A DNA stretch of 6,741 nt, taken from contig DKLL01000121.1 in the NCBI GenBank assembly GCA_002455755.1, positions 9,441 to 16,181 on the forward strand, given 5' to 3'. Below, piece after piece: positions 1 to 5,576 of the stretch (the first letter of the stretch is position 1; each line of letters starts with the position of its first letter). The DNA is from Acinetobacter sp. UBA6641 (GTDB lineage: Bacteria > Pseudomonadota > Gammaproteobacteria > Pseudomonadales > Moraxellaceae). A program made the translations under genes and the position numbers. Below the pieces are notes generated by a model. That model had not been told where the DNA came from. It did no database searches and worked only from the letters and a program-made list of their open reading frames with translations.

Positions 1-189
1 CCGCGTACCATTACAGCTTCACGCAGCTATCAATATGATGTAGCTACAGTAAACACGGATGACCAGGAACAGAAGTATCTCAATCAAGTGATTGTGGATG
101 ATGTGGCTCAGCAAATCGTACGTCAGATTTCATCCAACCGTTTGCCTAAAGTCGTGACCAAACCGGCCAATTCAATCCCTCAACCTTAA
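1..189 (+). CDS. lptE: LPS-assembly lipoprotein LptE, C-terminal fragment (5' end outside window)
   Basis: An open frame enters from the left edge and ends at TAA 187-189, leaving 62 codons of a C-terminus. LptE is an outer-membrane lipoprotein that plugs the LptD barrel and helps insert lipopolysaccharide or lipooligosaccharide into the outer leaflet. The visible part fits the end of the family: a strand-like stretch (SRSYQYDVATVNTDDQEQ), then a helix of the type VIVDDVAQQIVRQI, then a Pro-rich unstructured tail. This follows the order seen at the C-terminus of E. coli LptE, although identity is low. The signal peptide and lipobox lie outside the window, so they cannot be checked. Placement directly before holA is the usual order in many gammaproteobacteria and is the strongest support. 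The 18-base gap to holA suggests co-transcription. Confidence 0.78.
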   Translation, partial: PRTITASRSYQYDVATVNTDDQEQKYLNQVIVDDVAQQIVRQISSNRLPKVVTKPANSIPQP

Positions 190-207
190 ATATAGAAAAA
201 TAGAGCT

Positions 208-1203
208 ATGAAACTTGACTATCCCCAAGCACTCAAACGTGTTGATGAAGCTCGCGGTGCCTGGATTATGTATGGTCAAGAACCCCTGCTCGAACAAAAT
301 TTACTCGATGCATTCCGGCAGAGTTGGCAAAAACAGGAAATTGAACGGCAGCGTTATGATATTAGCAATGTCAGTGACTGGAAAAATGTCTTTAATGCTT
401 TAAATAGCCTGTCTCTGTTTTCCACTCAACTTGCTGTTGAAGTGCATGGCAATATCAAGCCGGATGCCAACGGCATCAAGCAGCTAAAAAGCTATATCCA
501 GCATAATGAACAAAACCTGCTTTTGGTGGTAATGCCCAAACAGGACAGCAGCAGCTTAAAATCGAGTTTCTTTCAGGTGGTAGATGCCAACGGCGTCACC
601 GTACCACTCACAGCCAATTATCCGCAAGACCGGCAACGAATTTTAAGCATTGAAGCTGAAAAACTGGGGATTAAACTGGCTAATGATGCATGGCAATGGC
701 TTGAACAGCATCATGAACATAACTTACTGGCAGCCAAAAACAGTTTAATGCGCGTCAGTGATACTTTTGCCGATGTGGATATCATCCAGATTGATCATTT
801 GTATTCATGTCTACAGGACCAGTCACGCTATACCACTTACGATTTAAATGACGCCCTGCTTGCAGGCAATCTGGCTCAGGCGATTAAAATTTTCCAATAT
901 CTGATTGTTTCAGGCGAGCCCATGAGTCTGATCTTATGGAGCATCAGTAAAGAAATGCGTTTACTGATGCAACTTTTTGAACAACCACACAATGCCTTAC
1001 AGTTAGGCATCTGGAAAAATAAAGTCAGCCAATATCAGCAGGCCTTAAGACGGCTCAATCCGAACTGTTTTCTTAGCTGGCCTTCACTTTTGCTACGTAT
1101 TGATGCTTCGATAAAAGGTTTGGGCGAAGAAAACCCCGAACATCTGGTGCTACAAGCCATTAGCAGTATGTGTGGTCAAAGTTTATTCGGCTCAACCGCT
1201 TAG
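208..1203 (+). CDS. holA: DNA polymerase III subunit delta (clamp-loader wrench)
   Basis: This 331-residue protein is close to the 343 residues of E. coli HolA and aligns with it along its length. The delta subunit is part of the clamp loader; it binds the beta sliding clamp and opens the ring so it can be placed on primed DNA. Recognisable parts are the N-terminal segment that ends in GQEPLLEQNLLDAFRQ (about residues 23-38; E. coli has GNDPLLLQESQDAVRQ), the SLSLFSTQ segment near residues 67-74 that corresponds to the clamp-binding MSLF region of E. coli, and a C-terminal helical collar domain. The Walker A motif of true AAA+ ATPases is absent, as expected for delta. ATG 208 is chosen because MKLDYPQALKRV matches the family start; the upstream AGAG is a weak and very close ribosome binding site, so coupling to lptE is likely. 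The stop overlaps the convergent hemerythrin stop. Confidence 0.95.
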   Translation: MKLDYPQALKRVDEARGAWIMYGQEPLLEQNLLDAFRQSWQKQEIERQRYDISNVSDWKNVFNALNSLSLFSTQLAVEVHGNIKPDANGIKQLKSYIQHNEQNLLLVVMPKQDSSSLKSSFFQVVDANGVTVPLTANYPQDRQRILSIEAEKLGIKLANDAWQWLEQHHEHNLLAAKNSLMRVSDTFADVDIIQIDHLYSCLQDQSRYTTYDLNDALLAGNLAQAIKIFQYLIVSGEPMSLILWSISKEMRLLMQLFEQPHNALQLGIWKNKVSQYQQALRRLNPNCFLSWPSLLLRIDASIKGLGEENPEHLVLQAISSMCGQSLFGSTA

Positions 1204-1649
1204 CGAAAAAAGCGCGAAAACCAGCTTTTACCTTTCTTTTGTTCCTGGGTACGCAGATAGTGCAGCATATTGTCACGCACAGCATCCACATAATCTTGAT
1301 CATCATGTTGAATATGATTAATCAACCACTTGGATAATAGTCGATATAAATCGTTTTCAATTGATTCTCCTTTGTCAAACTTTTGACGATAATCATTCAG
1401 CCGTTTAACAAATAATTCATGTATACCTCTATGCGAAGGCAAATATTGATAATGCACTTGCTCAAGCAGGTTTTCTTCGAAGCTAAAATGTGATTGGGTA
1501 TAATCAATCAAATCGTCCAGAACTTCTTTGATCTGGTTGCGATCGCCACTTCCTCTAATTTTTTCTAGCGCATTAATATAATCCAATATCTGACGATGTT
1601 GATTATCAATTACATCAATCCCGATATTATAAGTTTCATTCCATTCCAT
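1200..1649 (-). CDS. Single-domain bacteriohemerythrin
   Basis: This 149-residue protein is a stand-alone hemerythrin, a four-helix bundle that binds O2 reversibly at a non-haem diiron centre. All seven expected ligands are seen: H18 (in DNQHRQIL), H54 and E58 (HFSFEE), H73 and H77 (HRGIH), H112 and D117 (HIQHDD). The start MEWNETYNIGIDVIDNQH is typical of the family. ATG 1647-1649 is supported by AGAGGT five bases upstream. Unlike the shortest family members, it ends in a basic and aromatic tail (EQKKGKSWFSRFFR) that might contact membrane or a partner. Likely roles, by inference from the family, are O2 storage or delivery, oxygen or NO sensing, or iron handling. The gene is convergent with holA and overlaps its stop by four bases. 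Sampled GC is about 32-37%, lower than in holA (about 45% in a sample), which could mean later arrival at this locus. Confidence 0.94.
   Translation of the reverse strand: MEWNETYNIGIDVIDNQHRQILDYINALEKIRGSGDRNQIKEVLDDLIDYTQSHFSFEENLLEQVHYQYLPSHRGIHELFVKRLNDYRQKFDKGESIENDLYRLLSKWLINHIQHDDQDYVDAVRDNMLHYLRTQEQKKGKSWFSRFFR
1206..1229. terminator. Weak candidate bidirectional terminator at the holA/hemerythrin junction
   Basis: A six-base inverted repeat (AAAAGC 1208-1213 with GCTTTT 1224-1229, loop of ten) lies just inside the 3' end of the hemerythrin gene and just past the holA stop. Read on the minus strand it runs into six T residues (1211-1206); read on the plus strand it is followed by a T-rich stretch to about 1240. 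The stem is mostly A-T, so it would be weak. It is listed because it is the only terminator-like structure at this convergent junction. Confidence 0.25.
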
Positions 1650-1654
1650 CCGTT

Positions 1655-1660
1655 ACCTCT
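1655..1660 (-). promoter_or_regulatory. Ribosome binding site of the hemerythrin gene
   Basis: The minus strand reads AGAGGT followed by AACGG and then ATG. The purine-rich match to the 16S 3' end with five-base spacing fixes the start at 1649 and contrasts with the lack of such a site before macA. Confidence 0.8.
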
Positions 1661-1671
1661 CATCAATTTTC

Positions 1672-1700
1672 ATATTAATATCATGATTTATCGCGCACAA
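1672..1700 (-). promoter_or_regulatory. Putative sigma-70 promoter of the hemerythrin gene
   Basis: On the minus strand TTGTGC (1700-1695) could serve as a -35 box (matches TTG of TTGACA). After a 17-base spacer, TAATAT (1677-1672) could be the -10 box (four of six matches to TATAAT). Transcription would start near 1665, giving a short leader that just includes the ribosome binding site. The region is so AT-rich that other -10 choices exist. The -35 half overlaps a perfect palindrome, which suggests control at this site. Confidence 0.4.
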
Positions 1701-1709
1701 TCATTGTGC
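1695..1709. promoter_or_regulatory. Perfect 15-bp palindrome, candidate operator
   Basis: GCACAAT-C-ATTGTGC has two exact seven-base arms around one central base. It sits 46-60 bases upstream of the hemerythrin start codon and overlaps the proposed -35 box, the usual place for a repressor to block RNA polymerase. The core ACAAT-N-ATTGT resembles operators of dimeric winged-helix repressors such as MarR-type proteins, but no regulator gene is in the window, so the factor is unknown. Its short arms and one-base spacer fit a protein-binding site better than an RNA hairpin. Confidence 0.5.
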
Positions 1710-1800
1710 ATAGCACTATTATTATTAATTCCATAAAAAAATTATGGGATTTAATGTTACAAACTTTTTTTATTTAAATCTATAGATAAAACAAAGATTT

Positions 1801-1828
1801 TTATAAAATTATTAGAATAATTTTATAA
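1801..1828. repeat. 28-base AT-only inverted repeat
   Basis: TTATAAAATTAT (1801-1812) and ATAATTTTATAA (1817-1828) are exact reverse complements with a TAGA spacer. The twelve-base arms contain no G or C. No gene ends nearby for it to terminate, and it lies about 150 bases upstream of the hemerythrin start. It could be a protein-binding site, a DNA-bending element or a cruciform; AT-rich DNA makes such repeats more likely by chance, but twelve exact pairs is long. Confidence 0.6.
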
Positions 1829-1944
1829 TTGTGCGGGTCGAAAGAAGAGCGTAGTAAGAATATCAAATTTAAGAATAATTCAAATAAAATTCATTAAATA
1901 AATCCAGCATCATCGACTAAAATCTAAGACATTATTGATGCCTG

Positions 1945-1993
1945 AGAGCAGCGGGAAAGCAAGCGTTCTTGCAGCGCTCTGTATGGAGAGCGT
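1945..1993 (+). other. Two alternative, mutually exclusive stem-loops
   Basis: CGCTCT (1975-1980) can pair in two ways. Upstream, AGAGC-A-GC (1945-1952) pairs with GC-GCTCT (1974-1980) as seven pairs with one bulged A, enclosing a small hairpin GCAAG-CGTT-CTTGC (1959-1972). Downstream, the same bases pair with AGAGCG (1987-1992) around a six-base loop, extended by a G-U and an A-U pair (1973-1993/1994). The two folds exclude each other. This is seen by eye; no folding energy was computed. Confidence 0.35.
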
Positions 1994-2017
1994 TCAAAAT
2001 TCAACACTCAGAATGAA

Positions 2018-2056
2018 GATCACGTTTCAGAAAACTGATTGAATTGAAACTTGATC
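2018..2056. repeat. Imperfect 12-base inverted repeat (stem-loop)
   Basis: GATCACGTTTCA (2018-2029) and TGAAACTTGATC (2045-2056) are reverse complements at eleven of twelve positions; the mismatch is C2023 against T2051. The spacer is 15 bases. As RNA it would be a stable stem with one internal mismatch; as DNA it could bind a dimeric protein. It lacks a following T-run on either strand, so it is not a typical intrinsic terminator. Confidence 0.55.
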
Positions 2057-2202
2057 CACTGCCCAGGCTTTAAAAACCACTTTGTAAAAGGCGGCTTCCA
2101 CATCAGTTCCCACCCTCTTTAGTGACTTTTCCAGAACAGGAGAAAATAGAAAATAATTCTCATTTGTTTTTAAAAGTTCACGTTTTATCCTTATTTAGCT
2201 TT

Positions 2203-2208
2203 TATAAT
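2203..2208 (+). promoter_or_regulatory. Likely -10 box of the macA-macB-outer membrane factor operon
   Basis: A perfect TATAAT lies 31 bases before the macA ATG. No good -35 box is found at 17 bases: the nearest candidate, TTCACG (2177-2182), has a 20-base spacer. An activator may therefore be needed, or the match may be chance in AT-rich DNA. Transcription from here would begin near 2215 and give a leader of about 25 bases. Confidence 0.45.
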
Positions 2209-2239
2209 TGGTCTAATTTTCCTCATTTATCAACTCACT

Positions 2240-3583
2240 ATGCCAAAAATAAAACCGTCTAAAATAGTTGTCGCGGTGGTCTGCATTCTTGCGATTGCAG
2301 TTACCGCCTGGTTTTTGTTAAAGCCTAAAGAACAGCAACCTCAATACATTACCAGCGAAGTCACGCGTGGTGATATTGAAGATTCTGTACTTGCCACCGG
2401 TGTACTTGAAGCGACCAAAATGGTCAGCGTGGGTGCACAGGTTTCCGGTCAGGTTAAAAAGATGTATGTGAAATTGGGGGATCAAGTTAAACAAGGTCAA
2501 CTGATTGCTCAAATTGATTCGATCCGTCAGGAAAATGATCTGAAAACAGCTGAAGCCAGCATTAAGAATCAACAGGCTCAGCTGGCAGTCAAGCAAGCCA
2601 ACCTGGCTAAAGTTCAAGCGGAATATCAACGCCAGCAAGCCATGTATGCACAGGATGCAACGTCACGTGCTGAATTGGAATCCGCATTGGCCAGCTATAA
2701 AACTGCACAGGCTGACATTTTGGCCATTAATGCACAAATTGAACAATCCCGTTTAACCCTGGCAACAGCCAAAGAAGATTTGGGCTATACCCAGATTGTT
2801 GCACCGATGGATGGCACTATTGTGGCGATTGTGACCGAGGAAGGTCAAACCGTAAACGCCAACCAAAGTGCACCGACCATTGTGAAACTGGCAAAACTCG
2901 ACAACATGACCATCAAGGCTGAAATTTCTGAAGCTGACGTGATGAAAGTTGAAGAAGGTCAAACCGTCTACTTCACCACCTTGGGCAATAGCGACAAGAA
3001 ACATTATGCAAAACTACGCCAGGTAGAACCTGCACCGAATTCAATTAATACTGAAACCAATAACAGTTCAACCTCATCTTCAAGTTCTGCCGTGTATTAC
3101 AACGCATTATTCGATGTACCCAATGAAGATGGCAAGTTACGTATTGATATGACTGCACAGGTTTATATCGTACTGAATGAAGCAAAAAACGTGTTAACCA
3201 TTCCTGCGGCAGCCTTGCAAAATTCAAACCGTCCTCAAGGCAAACGTGGTGAGCGTAATGCAGACCAAGCAAAACAACAAAAGCCAGCCGATACCGATCA
3301 GGCGAAAACCGAACGACCAAAACGCCTGGAACTGTCTGCAGAAGAAAAATCACTGATTAAACAAGGTAAAGCCTCCATGTCGATGGTTCGTGTGGTTCAG
3401 GCAGACGGTACAGCCAAACCGCAACCTGTCTTGATCGGCTTGAATAACCGTGTCACTGCCCAAGTGATTAAAGGCTTGAAACAGGGTGACAAAGTGGTTA
3501 TTGCAGATGCTTCTGATACTTCAAATGATGCTGCAAAACGTAGTAATCGTGCTGGCGGTGGTGCTGGTCCAATGAGAATGTAA
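2240..3583 (+). CDS. macA: MacA-type periplasmic adaptor of an ABC efflux pump
   Basis: MacA links the inner-membrane ABC transporter MacB to an outer-membrane channel and stimulates MacB ATPase. The 447 residues match E. coli MacA (371) over the core. Parts in order: one membrane anchor (about 9-27); a first beta and lipoyl half (about 36-95, with SVLATG and VGAQVSGQ); a long coiled-coil hairpin (about 97-180); the second lipoyl half (DLGYTQIVAPMDGTI, 180-194); a beta-barrel (about 220-312, with ISEADV and IDMTAQV); and a membrane-proximal domain. The hairpin tip keeps the channel-contact pattern R131-x3-M135-x6-S142, with Met where Leu is usual. Extra length comes from a Ser/Asn-rich tract (about 267-283) and a charged insert (about 328-380). 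ATG 2240 has no Shine-Dalgarno sequence, but no other ATG, GTG or TTG lies in frame back to the stop at 2171-2173. It overlaps macB by one base. Confidence 0.93.
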   Translation: MPKIKPSKIVVAVVCILAIAVTAWFLLKPKEQQPQYITSEVTRGDIEDSVLATGVLEATKMVSVGAQVSGQVKKMYVKLGDQVKQGQLIAQIDSIRQENDLKTAEASIKNQQAQLAVKQANLAKVQAEYQRQQAMYAQDATSRAELESALASYKTAQADILAINAQIEQSRLTLATAKEDLGYTQIVAPMDGTIVAIVTEEGQTVNANQSAPTIVKLAKLDNMTIKAEISEADVMKVEEGQTVYFTTLGNSDKKHYAKLRQVEPAPNSINTETNNSSTSSSSSAVYYNALFDVPNEDGKLRIDMTAQVYIVLNEAKNVLTIPAAALQNSNRPQGKRGERNADQAKQQKPADTDQAKTERPKRLELSAEEKSLIKQGKASMSMVRVVQADGTAKPQPVLIGLNNRVTAQVIKGLKQGDKVVIADASDTSNDAAKRSNRAGGGAGPMRM

Positions 3584-5565
3584 TGATGAGTCAAGATCAA
3601 CAACCTTTGCTCAAGGTCACAGATCTGACTCGTGAATTCCCCGCCGGGGAAAGCACCATTCAGATTCTGAAGGGCATTAATTTAGAGATTTATCCCGGAG
3701 AACTGGTGGCCATTGTCGGGCAATCCGGGTCGGGAAAATCTACCTTGATGAATATCCTCGGCTGTCTGGATCAACCGACTGCGGGTAGCTATCAGGTTAA
3801 AGGGCGTGAAACACGAAAATTGGAACCGGATGAACTGGCACAACTGCGCCGTGAATACTTTGGTTTTATTTTCCAGCGCTATCATTTACTCGGTGATTTA
3901 ACTGCGGCAGGAAACGTTGAAGTTCCGGCCATTTATGCAGGCATAGATGCCTCAGCCCGTCAGCAACGTTCAACTGAACTGCTCTCCAACCTGGGTTTGG
4001 CTGAAAAAACCCAGAACCGTCCCAGTCAGCTTTCCGGTGGTCAGCAGCAACGTGTCTCGATTGCACGTGCCCTGATGAACGGCGGCGATGTAATTCTGGC
4101 CGATGAGCCGACCGGTGCACTGGATAAAAACAGTGGTATTGAGGTGATGCGTATTTTACGCGAACTGAATGCCAAAGGTCATACCATCATTTTGGTTACC
4201 CACGATCATAATGTGGCGAAAAATGCCTCACGTATTATTGAAATCAGTGACGGGAATATTATTTCGGATCAGGCCAATGTGCCGGAAACCGATGGTGAAG
4301 TGCTGGAACAGCAGCAGCTTGAGCGTACCCCGCAAAAGAAAACTCCGTCCTGGCGTTCAGCAGCCGACCGACTGGGCGAAGCCTTCCGCATGGCACTGCT
4401 GGCCATGAATGCACACCGCATGCGTACCTTCCTGACCATGCTCGGAATCATTATCGGGATTGCATCGGTGGTTTCTGTGGTGGCACTGGGCAATGGTTCA
4501 CAGAAAAAGATTCTGGAAAATATCAGCAGCCTCGGCACCAACACCATTACGGTTTACCAGGGACGTGGCTTCGGTGACAATTCCAAAACGGCACAGGTGA
4601 AAACACTGGTTCCTGCCGATGCCGATGCCTTGGCTGAACAACCTTATGTCGATGGGGTCAGTCCTTCCGTGACCAGCAGCGTGACTGCACGCTTTAAAGA
4701 CACAGAAGCTTCAGCCACCGTGAATGGTGTCAGTGAAGACTTCTTCTACGTGAAAGGCATGGCCTTCGAATCCGGGCAACCTTTTGACAAAGAAGGAGTG
4801 ACTGAACGTGCCCAAGATGTGGTGATTGACAGCAATACCAAGAATACTTTCTTTAGTGACGGCACCAATCCTGTGGGTCAGGTCATTTTGTTAGGCAGTG
4901 TACCGAGTCGTATTATTGGCGTGATTGAAGCGCAAAAATCGATGATGGGTAACTCGGACAGCCTGAATGTTTACCTGCCCTATTCCACTGTGATGAGCCG
5001 GATGTTAGGTCAGGCGAATGTGCGTAGCATCATCGTGCGGATTAAAGATGAATACCCAAGTGCGGCCGCTGAAAATGCCATTTTGAACCTGTTGGTACAA
5101 CGTCACGGCGCGCAAGACGTATTTACCCAGAATGCAGACAGTATTCGTGAAACCATTCAGCAAACCACCCAGACCATGACCCTGCTCGTATCTGCGATTG
5201 CGGTGATTTCCCTGATTGTCGGCGGTATTGGGGTCATGAACATCATGCTGGTTTCGGTGACCGAACGTACTCAGGAAATCGGGGTACGTATGGCGGTCGG
5301 TGCCCGTCAAAGTGACATCTTGCAGCAGTTCCTGATTGAGGCAGTACTGGTCTGTATTTTGGGCGGGATCTTGGGTGTGCTTTTATCCTTAGGCATTGGC
5401 CAGCTGATTAGTCATTTCGCTGGAGGTACTTTCCAGATGGCGTACTCAACCACCTCCATTGTGGCAGCCTTTGTCTGTTCCAGCATGATCGGGATTATCT
5501 TTGGCTTTATCCCGGCCCGTAATGCAGCACAGCTTAATCCTGTCGATGCACTTTCTCGCGAATAA
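3583..5565 (+). CDS. macB: MacB-type ABC transporter, fused ATPase and permease
   Basis: MacB couples ATP hydrolysis to extrusion of macrolides, peptides, siderophores or similar substrates through MacA and an outer-membrane channel, working by a mechanotransmission mechanism from the periplasmic side. The 660 residues match E. coli MacB (648) end to end. The nucleotide-binding domain shows Walker A GQSGSGKST (46-54), Q-loop Q98, signature LSGGQQQR (150-157), Walker B VILADE with catalytic E175, and switch H207. Then come a linker rich in Gln and Pro (about 230-258), the first membrane helix (about 281-303), a large periplasmic domain (about 304-530), and three C-terminal helices (about 531-557, 582-606, 622-642) with the FtsX-family motif GGIGVMNIMLVSVTERTQEIG. 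The start is ATGATG overlapping the macA TAA (TAATG), with a poor ribosome binding site, so translation is probably coupled. All catalytic residues are intact. Confidence 0.97.
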   Translation: MMSQDQQPLLKVTDLTREFPAGESTIQILKGINLEIYPGELVAIVGQSGSGKSTLMNILGCLDQPTAGSYQVKGRETRKLEPDELAQLRREYFGFIFQRYHLLGDLTAAGNVEVPAIYAGIDASARQQRSTELLSNLGLAEKTQNRPSQLSGGQQQRVSIARALMNGGDVILADEPTGALDKNSGIEVMRILRELNAKGHTIILVTHDHNVAKNASRIIEISDGNIISDQANVPETDGEVLEQQQLERTPQKKTPSWRSAADRLGEAFRMALLAMNAHRMRTFLTMLGIIIGIASVVSVVALGNGSQKKILENISSLGTNTITVYQGRGFGDNSKTAQVKTLVPADADALAEQPYVDGVSPSVTSSVTARFKDTEASATVNGVSEDFFYVKGMAFESGQPFDKEGVTERAQDVVIDSNTKNTFFSDGTNPVGQVILLGSVPSRIIGVIEAQKSMMGNSDSLNVYLPYSTVMSRMLGQANVRSIIVRIKDEYPSAAAENAILNLLVQRHGAQDVFTQNADSIRETIQQTTQTMTLLVSAIAVISLIVGGIGVMNIMLVSVTERTQEIGVRMAVGARQSDILQQFLIEAVLVCILGGILGVLLSLGIGQLISHFAGGTFQMAYSTTSIVAAFVCSSMIGIIFGFIPARNAAQLNPVDALSRE

Positions 5566-5568
5566 GGA
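5564..5568 (+). promoter_or_regulatory. Ribosome binding site of the outer-membrane factor gene
   Basis: AAGGA overlaps the macB stop codon and lies eight bases before ATG 5577. It fixes the start that yields a clean lipoprotein signal peptide and indicates independent initiation inside the operon. Confidence 0.75.
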
Positions 5569-5576
5569 TACTTAGA

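Larger units (their letters stand above)
1931..2150. other. GC-rich structured island of unknown function
   Basis: Over about 220 bases GC is about 43%, like the coding regions, whereas the flanks on both sides are about 20-22%. The island holds several stem-loops (1945-1993 and 2018-2056). Its open frames are short: a 34-codon plus-strand frame (ATG 1938, stop 2040-2042), a 27-codon minus-strand frame (ATG 2103, stop 2022-2020), and a 55-codon minus-strand open stretch (2194-2027) whose second half reads protein-like (VGTDVEAAFYKVVFKAW). None has a good ribosome binding site or a family I recognise. Options are a small RNA gene, an interspersed intergenic repeat, or the remnant of a decayed gene. 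The macA promoter lies downstream, so this is probably not the macA leader. Confidence 0.5.
1650..2239. other. 590-base intergenic region between divergent hemerythrin and macA genes
   Basis: No convincing protein gene is present on either strand. The region has three zones. From 1650 to about 1930 it is very AT-rich (17-27% GC in the three 60-base blocks counted from 1741 to 1920) and holds the hemerythrin promoter area and two clear inverted repeats. From about 1931 to 2150 GC rises to about 43% and stem-loops appear. From 2160 to 2239 it is AT-rich again and carries the likely macA promoter. The two flanking genes are transcribed away from each other, so this region should contain both promoters. 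Confidence 0.9.

Noticed and set aside
1941..1980. CTGAGAGC with a nearby GGGAAA, reminiscent of a TPP or other riboswitch core
   Set aside because: Only the short CTGAGA string fits; the other conserved TPP elements are missing and no thiamine gene follows.
1938..2042. A 34-codon plus-strand open frame in the GC island as a small protein gene
   Set aside because: No ribosome binding site precedes ATG 1938, the frame covers the hairpins, and the product resembles nothing I recognise.
2139..2160. AGGAGAAAAT as a ribosome binding site for a short leader peptide
   Set aside because: No ATG, GTG or TTG lies at a usable distance downstream.
3541..3583. A short GGTGGTGCTGG-like repeat at the end of macA
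   Set aside because: It encodes the Gly-rich C-terminal tail and is too short and irregular to be a separate repeat element.
2318..3603. Several minus-strand open frames opposite macA
   Set aside because: They mirror the codon pattern of macA, show no family features and lack ribosome binding sites.
3866..5310. Open frames of 79-101 codons on both strands within macB
   Set aside because: The MacB frame is continuous with all motifs intact, so these are overlapping shadows.
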